Positions 8,460 through 16,450 of a stretch of 60,635 nt of DNA are shown here, piece after piece (positions within the stretch are counted from its first letter, which is position 1; each line of letters opens with the position of its first letter). A program made the position numbers and the translations under genes. The notes below the pieces were generated by a model. The model saw only the letters and a list, made by a program, of their open reading frames with translations, was not told where the DNA came from and searched no databases. Source of the stretch: Bacillota bacterium (GTDB taxonomy: Bacteria > Bacillota > Clostridia > Monoglobales > Firm-18); assembly GCA_023228885.1 (NCBI GenBank), contig JALOAJ010000015.1:1-60635 (forward strand), read 5' to 3'.

Positions 8460-8933
8460 CTACAAAAGGGTTATATGGTATTTTTCTAACTTTTTAGCGG
8501 CATACAGCCCAATCAGCAGGCTTATTGCATATTCGGCGAACAGCGCCGGCGTGCTTGCAAACGGTACAAGCCAATTGCCCAAAATAACAGCCTCTGCAAA
8601 GTAATAACCGCCTACGAAAACAACCCCTCCGATTATATAAAACAAAACGGTAGCGAAATGTCTTTTTTTAATGCCGATGCCGATAAAATATGCCATTAAA
8701 AATTTTATGATTATTGTGTACGGAATCCAAACAGGAGCCACAAACAAATCTGCAAAAAAAGAACCGATTGCGCCGATTATCCCGCCATATAAAGGACCGA
8801 GCAAAAATGTTGATACAACAATTACGACATTCCCCGCGTGGACATAGCCCTGATTTGCCAGCGGAACTTTCACAAATGCGGTAAAAATGTAGGTAAGCGC
8901 CGAAAAAAGACCGATATAAGTTACCCTTTTCAT
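8460..8933 (-). CDS. ECF transporter substrate-binding (S) component
   Basis: The 157-residue, very hydrophobic protein has about five or six membrane spans. Its pattern matches the PF07155-type S components: GYVHAGNVVIVVSTFLLGP, then GGIIGAIGSFFADL, then PYTIIIKFLMAYFIGIGI. S components bind a vitamin or other micronutrient and work with a shared EcfA/EcfA'/EcfT energising module, which is not in this window. The substrate is not evident. The gene is divergent from the polyamine operon with back-to-back promoters and a shared palindrome. Its 5' leader starts with a long hairpin. Confidence 0.85.
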   Translation of the reverse strand: MKRVTYIGLFSALTYIFTAFVKVPLANQGYVHAGNVVIVVSTFLLGPLYGGIIGAIGSFFADLFVAPVWIPYTIIIKFLMAYFIGIGIKKRHFATVLFYIIGGVVFVGGYYFAEAVILGNWLVPFASTPALFAEYAISLLIGLYAAKKLEKYHITLL

Positions 8934-8955
8934 ATTTTAAATAATTCCCTTTCAC

Positions 8956-9003
8956 AAAAGTGCAAAATATAACGCGGGTTTTTCCCGAATTATCTGCACT
9001 TTT
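8956..9003 (-). ncRNA. Structured 5' leader hairpin of the ECF S-component mRNA
   Basis: Read leftward, the stem is AAAAGTGCA, then ATAA, then CGGG, a five-A loop, and CCCG, TTAT, TGCACTTTT, with small internal loops between the three paired blocks. The predicted transcript begins almost exactly at the hairpin (start near 9002), and the start codon is about 22 nt after it. It does not match a riboswitch class I can name. It could be a stabilising 5' hairpin, a weak attenuator (only four T follow) or a small ligand-binding leader. Confidence 0.5.
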
Positions 9004-9008
9004 TTAAA

Positions 9009-9037
9009 ATTGTATCATAACTTTAACACAAAATCAA
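9009..9037 (-). promoter_or_regulatory. Sigma-A promoter of the ECF S-component gene
   Basis: Read leftward, TTGATT (9032-9037), a 17-bp spacer and TACAAT (9009-9014). The -35 lies inside the palindrome at 9030-9053. Confidence 0.7.
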
Positions 9038-9053
9038 TAATTTTATTGATTTT
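9030..9053. promoter_or_regulatory. Palindrome bridging two divergent promoters, candidate shared operator
   Basis: AAAATCAATAA and TTATTGATTTT form a perfect 11-bp inverted repeat around two T. It covers both -35 boxes (ECF gene leftward, polyamine operon rightward). Two opposed TTGATT boxes would by themselves give only 6 bp of symmetry, so the longer arms suggest a repressor or activator site. Confidence 0.5.
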
Positions 9054-9074
9054 TGCTGATATTTGCTTTATAAT
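9046..9074 (+). promoter_or_regulatory. Sigma-A promoter of the polyamine operon
   Basis: TTGATT (9046-9051), a 17-bp spacer and TATAAT (9069-9074). Transcription should start near 9081, leaving a leader of about 75 nt before speD. Confidence 0.75.
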
Positions 9075-9130
9075 GAGTTTTACAGGTGCGTTAGGTAATT
9101 GCAACCAAATTGCTTGCCGCCCTGCAACTT

Positions 9131-9152
9131 ATCACGATTGAAAGGCAGTGAT
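9131..9152 (+). promoter_or_regulatory. Leader hairpin placing the speD ribosome site in its loop
   Basis: ATCAC (9131-9135) pairs with GTGAT (9148-9152), and the AAAGG ribosome site (9141-9145) lies in the loop, just before the ATG at 9156. The rest of the leader shows no clear match to a known SAM riboswitch. The stem is only 5 bp, so a regulatory role is tentative. Confidence 0.3.
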
Positions 9153-9155
9153 GGG

Positions 9156-9965
9156 ATGCCAAATAGCAAATTGCCGCTGTATGGCTTTAACAACCTGACA
9201 AAAACTCTTAGCTTTAATATTTATGATGTATGCTACGCCAAAGGCGAACGCGAGCAAAAAGACTATATCGAGTATATAGACGAGCAATATAATTCCGACC
9301 GGCTGACGAAAATTTTATGCGATGTAACGGATATAATAGGCGCGCATGTGCTGAACATTTCAAAGCAAGACTATGAACCGCAGGGCGCCAGCGTAACAAT
9401 TTTAATTACCGAGGAATCATTGCCGGTTAGTTTGATTGACAGTTCATGCAACCGAGGCAGGGCGGAAATACTGAGCACAAGAGAAACGGTTGTGGGGCAT
9501 CTGGATAAAAGCCATGTTACCGTTCACACATATCCGGAATATCACCCCGAAAGCTCAATAGCCACATTTCGTGTGGATATTGATGTTTCCACCTGCGGCA
9601 AAGTGTCGCCGCTAAACGCGCTTGACTATCTTATCGGCAGCTTTGATTCGGATATAATAACGACGGATTACCGTGTGCGCGGGTTTACAAGAAGCGTTGA
9701 CGGAAAAAAGCTGTTTATAGACCACGAAATTAAATCGGTGCAAGATTATATAGATAAAGAAACGCTTGAAAAATACGATGCGATAGATGTTAACGTTTAT
9801 CAATCGAACATTTTTCATACCAAGATGCTTATCAAAGAATTAGAGCTGAAAAACTATTTATTTAAAACGGATATTTATGAGCTGCCGCCTCGGCAACGGT
9901 TGCAGATAACCGATAGCTTGAGAAAAGAAATGATAGAAATTTTCAGCGGCATAAATGTGTATTGA
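9156..9965 (+). CDS. speD: S-adenosylmethionine decarboxylase proenzyme
   Basis: SpeD makes decarboxylated SAM, the aminopropyl donor for spermidine. The 269-residue length is that of the long E. coli-type enzyme rather than the short Bacillus type. The proenzyme self-cleaves in the motif HLDKSHVTVHTYPEYHP, where Ser119 becomes the pyruvoyl cofactor. Downstream phrases STCGKVSPLNALDYLI and DYRVRGFTRSVDGKK also fit. The start is MPNSKL at 9156, with AAAGG about 10 bp upstream; 19 further residues in the open frame are leader sequence. Its stop overlaps the speA start (TGATG), so the two are translationally coupled. It is the first gene of speD-speA-speE-speB. Confidence 0.96.
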   Translation: MPNSKLPLYGFNNLTKTLSFNIYDVCYAKGEREQKDYIEYIDEQYNSDRLTKILCDVTDIIGAHVLNISKQDYEPQGASVTILITEESLPVSLIDSSCNRGRAEILSTRETVVGHLDKSHVTVHTYPEYHPESSIATFRVDIDVSTCGKVSPLNALDYLIGSFDSDIITTDYRVRGFTRSVDGKKLFIDHEIKSVQDYIDKETLEKYDAIDVNVYQSNIFHTKMLIKELELKNYLFKTDIYELPPRQRLQITDSLRKEMIEIFSGINVY

Positions 9966-11419
9966 TGGGCGCTGTTCTTTCGCAAAAAGATGCGCCGCTC
10001 TTTGAGGCGTTAAACAAATACCGCGGCAACCGAATTGTGCCGTTTGACGTGCCGGGGCATAAGCAGGGCAAAGGCAACAAGGAATTGATGGACTTTTTAG
10101 GCGAAAAGTGCCTGAGCGTTGATGTAAACTCAATGAAGCCGTTGGACAATTTAGCGCGCCCTGTCGGTGTGATAAAACAGGCGCAACAGTTGGCGGCAGA
10201 GGCGTTTGGCTCAAAAGGCTCGTTTTTTTCGGTCAACGGAACTACTGCGGCGGTTCAGGCAATGATTTTATATGCCTGCAAAAGCGGCGATAAAATTATC
10301 ATGCCGCGAAATGTGCATATAAGCGCCATAAACGCGTTGATTTTAAGCGGTGCGGCGCCGGTGTACGTCAACCCCGGAGTGGATAAAAAGTTAGGCATTT
10401 CGCTTGGTATGCCGATAGACGAGGTTATCGGCGCAATTGAGAAAAACTCCGATGCCAAGGCGGTTTTTATAAATAACCCTACCTATTACGGCGTTTGCTC
10501 CAACATTAAAAAAATAGTTTCCGCCGCACATCGCCATGGTATGCTTGTGCTTGCAGACGAGGCGCACGGCACACATTTTTATTTTGGCGAAGGTTTGCCT
10601 CCCCCCGCAATGGCATGCGGGGCGGATATGTCATCGGTCAGCATGCATAAAACAGGCGGCTCGCTCACGCAAAGCTCTGTTTTGCTTTTCGGAGAAGGCG
10701 TAAACGAAGGCTATTTGCGCCAAGTTTTGGGGCTTTGCCAAACGACAAGCGCCTCTTATTTGCTGTTATCCTCCCTTGATATTGCAAGGCGAAACCTTGC
10801 CCTTACGGGGAAAGGGATTTTTAGCAAGGTGGCTGCCATTGCAAAGTATGCGCGCGATGAGATAAACAAAATAGGCGGCTATTACGCCTATTCCGAGGAG
10901 CTTATCGACAACAATGCAGTTTGTAATTTTGATACGACAAAGCTTTCCGTTTATACAAGGGATATAGGGCTTGCGGGGATTGAGGTTTATGACCTGCTGC
11001 GTGACGAATACGGGATACAGATAGAATTTGGCGATATAGGCAACATTCTTGCAATAATTTCGGTTGGAGACAGCGAGCTTGCAATAGAGCGCCTTATTTC
11101 GGCGCTTTACGAAATTAAAAGGCTGTATTCAAAAGATAAGTCGGGAATGTTTGACCATGAGTACATTACCCCTACGGTTGAATTGACGCCTAAGGGGGCG
11201 TTTTATTCAAATAAAAGGTCGGTACCCCTAAAAAGTGCGGTTGGCAGCATTTGCGGCGAGTTTGTCATGAGCTATCCGCCGGGGATTCCCATACTTGCAC
11301 CGGGCGAGCGAATTACCCCTGAAATAATAGAATATATATTATACGCAAAAGACAAAGGGTGCGTAATAACAGGTATGGAAGATATGACGGTTCAAAATAT
11401 TAATATTGCGGAGGTTTAA
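9965..11419 (+). CDS. speA: Arginine decarboxylase-type PLP enzyme (Orn/Lys/Arg decarboxylase, fold type I)
   Basis: The 484-residue enzyme belongs to the Orn/Lys/Arg decarboxylase class, with the short length of Bacillus SpeA. Diagnostic parts are PFDVPGHKQG near the N-terminus, FSVNGTTAAVQAMIL (cofactor phosphate region), VLADEAHGTHF (PLP ring contact) and SMHKTGGSLTQ, in which the lysine binds PLP. The C-terminal YPPGIPILAPGERIT is also typical. Arginine as substrate is inferred from the agmatinase gene two positions downstream, which would be useless with ornithine. The ATG at 9965 shares one base with the speD stop. Confidence 0.93.
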   Translation: MGAVLSQKDAPLFEALNKYRGNRIVPFDVPGHKQGKGNKELMDFLGEKCLSVDVNSMKPLDNLARPVGVIKQAQQLAAEAFGSKGSFFSVNGTTAAVQAMILYACKSGDKIIMPRNVHISAINALILSGAAPVYVNPGVDKKLGISLGMPIDEVIGAIEKNSDAKAVFINNPTYYGVCSNIKKIVSAAHRHGMLVLADEAHGTHFYFGEGLPPPAMACGADMSSVSMHKTGGSLTQSSVLLFGEGVNEGYLRQVLGLCQTTSASYLLLSSLDIARRNLALTGKGIFSKVAAIAKYARDEINKIGGYYAYSEELIDNNAVCNFDTTKLSVYTRDIGLAGIEVYDLLRDEYGIQIEFGDIGNILAIISVGDSELAIERLISALYEIKRLYSKDKSGMFDHEYITPTVELTPKGAFYSNKRSVPLKSAVGSICGEFVMSYPPGIPILAPGERITPEIIEYILYAKDKGCVITGMEDMTVQNINIAEV

Positions 11420-11422
11420 AAA

Positions 11423-12277
11423 GTGGAGCTTTGGTACACAGAACAGCATACGCCGTTCGTAGGGTTTTCAATAAAGGTGGAACGGCAGCTTTATTCCGAA
11501 AAAAGCAAGTTTCAACGGATAGACATTTTTGAATCAAAAGAGTTCGGCAGGTTTTTAACATTGGACGGGCTTATGATGGTTACTCAAAAGGATGAGTTTA
11601 TATATCACGATATGATTGTGCATGTTGCAATGGCGACAAACCCAAGCGTCAAAAATGTGCTTGTGATAGGTGCGGGCGACGGCGGGACGGTGCGTGAGCT
11701 CACACGGTACAACACAATTTCAAATATTGATATGGTGGAAATAGACGAGCAAGTGGTAAATGTGTGCAAACGGTACTTACCGCAAACGGCATGCGGTTTT
11801 GATGATAAACGCGTTAATTTGTATTTTGAGGATGGGCTAAAGTTTGTACGCTCAAAATGCGGCGAATACGACCTTATAATAGTTGACTCCACAGACCCGT
11901 TCGGACCGGGCGAAGGGCTTTTTACCAAAGAATTTTACGGCAACTGCCACAATGCGCTAAAGGACAAGGGCATTTTGGTAAACCAGCATGAAAGCCCTTA
12001 TTATGAATACAATGCAAACGCAATGAAAAGGGCGCACCGAGGGATAAAATCCTTTTTCCCCATCTGCATGGTGTATCAGGCGCACATTCCGACATATCCG
12101 TCGGGGCATTGGCTTTTCGGGATTGCGTCAAAACAGCTTGACCCTATTAAGGACGCCAACCTTGACGCATGGGAAAAATTAAACCTTAACACAAAATATT
12201 ACAATACAAAGCTGCACAAAGGCTGTTTTGCGCTGCCGACATATGTAATTGATATGCTAAAAGAAAAAGCGGAATAA
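11423..12277 (+). CDS. speE: Spermidine synthase (putrescine aminopropyltransferase)
   Basis: The 284-residue cytoplasmic enzyme transfers the aminopropyl group of decarboxylated SAM to putrescine. The Rossmann core shows VLVIGAGDGGTVRELTRY (donor-binding loop), DMVEIDEQVV, and the catalytic-loop phrase DLIIVDSTDPFGPGEGLF with the conserved aspartates. The usual N-terminal strands (LWYTEQHTPFVGFSIKV) are present. The start is GTG at 11423, 3 bp after the speA stop, with GGAGG at the end of speA. Length and order agree with a complete spermidine pathway in this operon. Confidence 0.96.
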   Translation: MELWYTEQHTPFVGFSIKVERQLYSEKSKFQRIDIFESKEFGRFLTLDGLMMVTQKDEFIYHDMIVHVAMATNPSVKNVLVIGAGDGGTVRELTRYNTISNIDMVEIDEQVVNVCKRYLPQTACGFDDKRVNLYFEDGLKFVRSKCGEYDLIIVDSTDPFGPGEGLFTKEFYGNCHNALKDKGILVNQHESPYYEYNANAMKRAHRGIKSFFPICMVYQAHIPTYPSGHWLFGIASKQLDPIKDANLDAWEKLNLNTKYYNTKLHKGCFALPTYVIDMLKEKAE

Positions 12278-12305
12278 ACATATCGAATTTGAAGGGGGTT
12301 TTAGT

Positions 12306-13148
12306 GTGCAAAGAAATATCCATACCTTTATTTCGTGTGACAGCGAATACGAAAAAGCAGGCATTGTTTTATTCGGCGCACCTTTTGACGGCACAACATC
12401 GTTTCGCCCCGGCGCTCGTTTTGCAAGCAAGGCAATAAGGGGCGAATCGTTCGGTATAGAAACATACAGCCCATATCAAAATAAAGACTTGGAAGATATA
12501 GCGGTGTTCGACGGCGGGGATTTAGAACTGCCGTTCGGCGATGCCAAAACCTCTTTGTCGCAAATAGAGACCTTTTGCAAAAAGGTTTTGAATGCCGGCA
12601 AAACCCCTTTTATGATAGGGGGCGAACACCTTGTTACATTGGGAGGCGTAGCGGCGGCGGCAAAAAAGTATCCCAACCTTGCGGTAATTCATTTTGACGC
12701 TCATGCCGATTTGCGCAACGAATACCTGGGCGAAACTCTTTCCCATGCCACCGTAATGCGCAGGTGTTATGATATTTTAGGAGATGGGAGTATATTTCAA
12801 TTTGGAATACGCTCGGGCGAACGCCAAGAATTTTTATGGGGCAAAAACCATGTATCAACCAACATGTTTAACTTTAACACCCTTGACGAGGCGGTGCAAT
12901 CGCTGGCGGGTAGACCTGTTTATCTTTCAATTGATTTGGATGTGGTTGACCCGTCCGAGCTTGCGGCGGTGGGCACTCCGGAGGCGGGCGGGGTGGGCTT
13001 TGATGAGCTTTTAACGGCGTGTTTGCTATGCTCTCGATTAAACATCATAGGGCTTGATGTGTGCGAACTGTGCCCGGTATATGACGGCAGCGGCGTTTCA
13101 ACTGCATTTGCTTGTAAATTGATACGAGAACTTTTACTTATGCTGTAA
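12306..13148 (+). CDS. speB: Agmatinase (agmatine ureohydrolase)
   Basis: SpeB hydrolyses agmatine to putrescine and urea, closing the route arginine, agmatine, putrescine, spermidine encoded here. The 280-residue protein is of the arginase/agmatinase fold. Its manganese ligands are visible in GGEHLVTLGG, AVIHFDAHADLR and SIDLDVVDPSE. PFDGTTSFRPGARFA near the N-terminus is typical of agmatinases. The start is GTG at 12306 with AAGGGGG 7-10 bp upstream. It is the last gene of the operon; a new sigma-A promoter starts 18 bp after its stop. Confidence 0.96.
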   Translation: MQRNIHTFISCDSEYEKAGIVLFGAPFDGTTSFRPGARFASKAIRGESFGIETYSPYQNKDLEDIAVFDGGDLELPFGDAKTSLSQIETFCKKVLNAGKTPFMIGGEHLVTLGGVAAAAKKYPNLAVIHFDAHADLRNEYLGETLSHATVMRRCYDILGDGSIFQFGIRSGERQEFLWGKNHVSTNMFNFNTLDEAVQSLAGRPVYLSIDLDVVDPSELAAVGTPEAGGVGFDELLTACLLCSRLNIIGLDVCELCPVYDGSGVSTAFACKLIRELLLML

Positions 13149-13165
13149 CGCAAACAGGGCGATGC

Positions 13166-13194
13166 TTGACGGTGGAATTTTATTCATGTATAAT
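13166..13194 (+). promoter_or_regulatory. Sigma-A promoter of the aromatic amino acid operon
   Basis: TTGACG (13166-13171), a 17-bp spacer and TATAAT (13189-13194). The start near 13201 gives a leader of about 79 nt that can form a 6-bp hairpin (13208-13213 with 13224-13229). Confidence 0.8.
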
Positions 13195-13261
13195 GTGGTT
13201 TAAGACGACTTATTCAGCTCACGATAAGTGCGTAGGCGGGAATTTTAATATAATTTTGCGA

Positions 13262-13279
13262 GCAGGAATGGAGCTTAAA
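13262..13279 (+). repeat. Copy 1 of an 18-bp direct repeat at gene starts (aroF)
   Basis: GCAGGAATGGAGCTTAAA directly precedes the aroF ATG and contains its ribosome site. The identical 18 bp recur at 14513-14530 in front of tyrA. Confidence 0.85.
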
Positions 13280-14293
13280 ATGATTATAGTTTTAAAGCCC
13301 AAAACGACAAAAAACGACATTGAAAGCATTATTTCATTTTTAAAGCAATATAATGTTTCATCTGATGTTTCAAAGGGCGTTGACACCACCATAATAGGCT
13401 TGGTCGGCGACACTTCATCGGTAAACAGCGAGGCGCTGCAAACCAACCCCCATGTTGAAAGGGTTATGATTGTAACAGAGCCTTTTAAAAAAAGCAATCG
13501 AAAATTCCACCCCCAAAACAGCGTTATAGATGTGTCGGGAGCGAAGGTCGGCGGCAAGTCGCTTGCGGTTATAGCGGGGCCATGCTCTGTTGAGTCGGAG
13601 GAGCAAATTTGCTCGATAGCTCATGACGTTAAAGCAAGCGGCGCTACTTTTTTGCGGGGCGGCGCATTTAAACCGCGAACCTCCCCCTACTCCTTCCAAG
13701 GGCTTGAGGTGCAAGGGCTTGAACTGTTAAAGAAAGCCAAAGCGCAAACCGGCTTGCCCATTGTCACCGAAATAATGTCGCCGCGGTTTGTCGAGCATTT
13801 TGAAAGGGATGTAGATGTTATACAAATCGGCGCGCGAAATATGCAAAACTTTGATTTGTTAAAGGAAGTCGGCAAAACAAAAAAACCTATTTTACTAAAA
13901 CGGGGGCTTTCCAGCACAATTGAGGAATGGCTGATGTCTGCCGAATACATTATGGCAGGCGGAAACCCGAATGTTATACTGTGCGAACGCGGGATTCGCA
14001 CATTTGAAACGCAAACGCGAAACACGCTTGACATTAGCGCAATACCTGTTATAAAACGGCTGTCGCATTTGCCGATAATTGTTGACCCATCCCATGCAAC
14101 CGGCATAAGCCATTTGGTAGAGCCGCTTGCAAAGGCATCAATTGCGGCGGGCGCCGACGGCGTTATAATAGAGGTGCACAACAACCCTGCCTGCGCTATG
14201 TGTGACGGACCGCAATCGATAACCCCCGCTGTTTTTGACCAATTGATGAAAAAGATTGCCGCATACGCTGCAATAGACGGCAGAAAAGTTTAA
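13280..14293 (+). CDS. aroF: 3-deoxy-7-phosphoheptulonate (DAHP) synthase with N-terminal regulatory domain
   Basis: This enzyme commits erythrose-4-phosphate and phosphoenolpyruvate to the shikimate pathway. The 337-residue protein has a ferredoxin-like N-terminal domain (about 1-70, beginning MIIVLKPKTTK) and a TIM barrel. That is the length and layout of the Thermotoga-type enzyme, in which the small domain mediates feedback inhibition by aromatic amino acids. Active-site phrases are AVIAGPCSVESEEQI, GATFLRGGAFKPRTSPYSF, QIGARNMQNF, PILLKRGLSST, CERGIRTFE and PIIVDPSHATG. The start is the ATG at 13280 with GGAG 6 bp upstream; the 38-residue upstream extension runs through the promoter and is excluded. 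Confidence 0.96.
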   Translation: MIIVLKPKTTKNDIESIISFLKQYNVSSDVSKGVDTTIIGLVGDTSSVNSEALQTNPHVERVMIVTEPFKKSNRKFHPQNSVIDVSGAKVGGKSLAVIAGPCSVESEEQICSIAHDVKASGATFLRGGAFKPRTSPYSFQGLEVQGLELLKKAKAQTGLPIVTEIMSPRFVEHFERDVDVIQIGARNMQNFDLLKEVGKTKKPILLKRGLSSTIEEWLMSAEYIMAGGNPNVILCERGIRTFETQTRNTLDISAIPVIKRLSHLPIIVDPSHATGISHLVEPLAKASIAAGADGVIIEVHNNPACAMCDGPQSITPAVFDQLMKKIAAYAAIDGRKV

Positions 14294-14529
14294 AAACACA
14301 CATATATCATCTGCCTGTTTATGATTTTTGCGAGTTTGGAAGGCTGTGGTTTTAGTTTGGAAAAAATCTTTGATTTTGTTTCAAACTAATGCACAAATGC
14401 ATATTTTTTGCGAAGAAAAAAATATATTGCATGTGCGATAAAACAAATTAAGCCCATAGAAAATTTCATTTGAAATTTTTGTTCCTGCAAGGGCGAATTT
14501 ATTTCGCGCGTGGCAGGAATGGAGCTTAA
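14294..14529 (+). promoter_or_regulatory. aroF-tyrA intergenic region with several hairpins
   Basis: No gene is seen. It holds an 8-bp inverted repeat (TTAGTTTG at 14352-14359 with CAAACTAA at 14382-14389), a small ATGCA/TGCAT repeat (14389-14402), and an A/T-only stem AAATTTC with GAAATTT followed by T (14461-14480). A two-tier hairpin abutting the tyrA ribosome site (14482-14519) ends the region. The A/T-rich stem could be a weak terminator or attenuator. I found no T-box core and no clear promoter. Confidence 0.45.
14482..14519 (+). promoter_or_regulatory. Two-tier hairpin adjoining the tyrA ribosome site
   Basis: TTCCTGC (14482-14488) pairs with GCAGGAA (14513-14519), enclosing GCGAA (14493-14497) paired with TTCGC (14503-14507). 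The 3' arm lies within the 18-bp direct repeat and ends next to the GGAG at 14521-14524, so folding could limit ribosome access to tyrA. Confidence 0.45.
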
Positions 14530-14530
14530 A
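14513..14530 (+). repeat. Copy 2 of the 18-bp direct repeat (tyrA)
   Basis: Identical to 13262-13279; here the last base is the A of the tyrA ATG. It is most simply explained by a past duplication of a start region. Confidence 0.85.
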
Positions 14531-15369
14531 TGCAAAACAAAACTGTAACTGTTGTGGGCTTGGGGCTTATCGGCGGCAGTATTGCACGAGTGCTGCGCCC
14601 TTTTGTTAAAAAGCTATATGCAATAGAACAAAATAGCGATGTGCTCGACTTTGCGCAAAAGCAAGGCATAGTAGATGTTGCGCCGCATAACCCCTTAGAA
14701 GAAAGCGATATTGTCGTGCTTTGCATATATCCAGGCGATTCGCTTGTTTTTGTAAAGGAAAATGTAAATAATTTTAAAAAAGGGTGTATATTAACCGATA
14801 CGGTGGGTGTAAAAACACCGCTGATGAATCTTTGCAAAAAGCTGAACCCGCCTTTTACTTATATCGGCGGACACCCAATGGCGGGGCGGGAGGTTTCGGG
14901 CTTTATAAACTCTGATAAAAATTTGTTTTCGGGCGCAAGCTTTATTATAACGCCGTCAGACAATGCAAAAGCGGAGCAAATTTCGCTTATTGAAAAATTT
15001 GCGCTTGCATTGGGGTGCAAGGTTGTTATTCACGCAACGGCAGACGAGCATGATAAAATAATTGCATACACAAGCCAGCTCCCGCACATCATAGCAACTG
15101 CAATGTGCGACACGCCGTTGCTGGTTAAGCATAAAAATTACACCGGCGGCAGTTTTGAAGATGTCACACGGGTTGCCAAAATAAACGAAAACCTTTGGAC
15201 AGAGCTTTTTTTGGAAAATAAAAAGCATTTGGCAGATGAAATAAAGCGGTTTACCGCCTCTCTTGAAAAAATAGGCAGGGCAATAGAACAAAACGATTCC
15301 GAAGCTTTGCGCCAAATTATGCGCAAAGTGCGGCTTGATAAGGAGGCGATTGACGGTGGGCATTCTTAA
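14530..15369 (+). CDS. tyrA: Prephenate dehydrogenase
   Basis: TyrA oxidatively decarboxylates prephenate to 4-hydroxyphenylpyruvate, the tyrosine precursor. The 279-residue protein has an N-terminal NAD(P)-binding fold with VVGLGLIGGSIAR and a helical C-terminal dimerisation part. YIGGHPMAGREVSG contains the catalytic histidine, and TSQLPHIIATAM is also conserved. No C-terminal ACT domain is present at this length, so feedback control is more likely exerted on DAHP synthase. The ATG at 14530 follows GGAG by 5 bp. Its last 14 bp overlap the aroB start, which sits in a strong ribosome site within tyrA. Confidence 0.95.
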   Translation: MQNKTVTVVGLGLIGGSIARVLRPFVKKLYAIEQNSDVLDFAQKQGIVDVAPHNPLEESDIVVLCIYPGDSLVFVKENVNNFKKGCILTDTVGVKTPLMNLCKKLNPPFTYIGGHPMAGREVSGFINSDKNLFSGASFIITPSDNAKAEQISLIEKFALALGCKVVIHATADEHDKIIAYTSQLPHIIATAMCDTPLLVKHKNYTGGSFEDVTRVAKINENLWTELFLENKKHLADEIKRFTASLEKIGRAIEQNDSEALRQIMRKVRLDKEAIDGGHS

Positions 15370-16384
15370 TGTTAATTTAAAAGAAAAAAGTTATAAAATT
15401 ATAATAAAAAACGGAATAATAAAAGATGTGGGGCAATACATAAGCGCAAATAAAGTGGCGATAATAACGGATGAAAATGTCAACCGGCATTACGGCGACA
15501 GGGTTGCGTCATCTATAAAGGGCGATGTGAAAAAGTTAGTGTTGCCGGCGGGGGAGGAAACAAAGTCTCTTGATAAATTAAGCTTGGTTTATGATTTTTT
15601 GCTAAGCTTTAAAATAACCAGAAGCGATTTGGTGGTTGCTTTGGGGGGCGGCGTAATTGGCGATTTGGCAGGTTTTGCGGCGGCAACCGTTTTGCGAGGC
15701 ATAGGCTTTATTCAAATTCCAACCTCTCTTTTGGCGCAGGTTGACAGCTCTGTTGGAGGAAAGGTAGCGGTAAACTCACCTCACGGTAAAAATTTAATCG
15801 GTGCGTTTTATCAGCCTCGGCTTGTGCTGATTGACCCGCTTTGCCTTCAAACGCTTGATAAAAGGTTCTTTTCCGACGGTATGGCGGAAATTATAAAGTA
15901 TGGCTGTATAAAGGATGAACGCCTGTTTGCAATGCTTGAAAAGGAGAATATTGACGATAAAATCGGCAAAATAATAGAAAGATGCTGTGATATAAAGCGC
16001 AAAATAGTTGAAAAAGACGAATTTGACACAGGCGAAAGAATGGCGCTTAATTTCGGACATACGATAGGGCACGCCGTTGAAAACTATTACAGGTACGAAA
16101 AATACACCCATGGCGAAGCGGTTGCGATAGGAATGTATAACATTTGCCTTGAAGGTGAAAAACTGGCAATCACACCCCAAGGAACAGCGGAAAGGGTTAA
16201 AAACTTGTTAAAAAAATATAGCCTTCCTTATGCGCTTGATATTGATGTAAATCAGCTTAAAAACATAATTTCGCTTGATAAAAAATCCGAAAACGATAAC
16301 ATCAATCTAATTTTATTGAATAAATTGGGAGAGGCAATAATTAAAAAAATGCCAAAGGGCGAACTGTTTACAAAGGGTGTTTAA
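15356..16384 (+). CDS. aroB: 3-dehydroquinate synthase
   Basis: AroB converts DAHP to 3-dehydroquinate using bound NAD and a divalent metal. The 342-residue protein shows VVALGGGVIGDLAGFAA (NAD-binding turn), IQIPTSLLAQVDSSVGGK (substrate loop), KNLIGAFYQP, and the metal-site phrases FSDGMAEIIKYG, LNFGHTIGHAVE and HGEAVAIGM. The start is GTG at 15356, 9 bp after AGGAGG inside the end of tyrA. An earlier in-frame codon at 15335 lacks such a site. The overlap indicates translational coupling with tyrA. Confidence 0.96.
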   Translation: MGILNVNLKEKSYKIIIKNGIIKDVGQYISANKVAIITDENVNRHYGDRVASSIKGDVKKLVLPAGEETKSLDKLSLVYDFLLSFKITRSDLVVALGGGVIGDLAGFAAATVLRGIGFIQIPTSLLAQVDSSVGGKVAVNSPHGKNLIGAFYQPRLVLIDPLCLQTLDKRFFSDGMAEIIKYGCIKDERLFAMLEKENIDDKIGKIIERCCDIKRKIVEKDEFDTGERMALNFGHTIGHAVENYYRYEKYTHGEAVAIGMYNICLEGEKLAITPQGTAERVKNLLKKYSLPYALDIDVNQLKNIISLDKKSENDNINLILLNKLGEAIIKKMPKGELFTKGV

Positions 16385-16450
16385 TAATCACGGGCATTGG
16401 TTTTGCTGTTTGATTATTTTACATCCTTTCATTAGAATGGAGGTTTCTTT

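Noticed and set aside
9081..9155. SAM riboswitch upstream of speD
   Set aside because: The leader is too short for SAM-I and shows no match I can defend to smaller SAM classes.
14294..14529. T-box leader before tyrA
   Set aside because: No T-box core sequence or specifier-loop arrangement is visible and the region is short.
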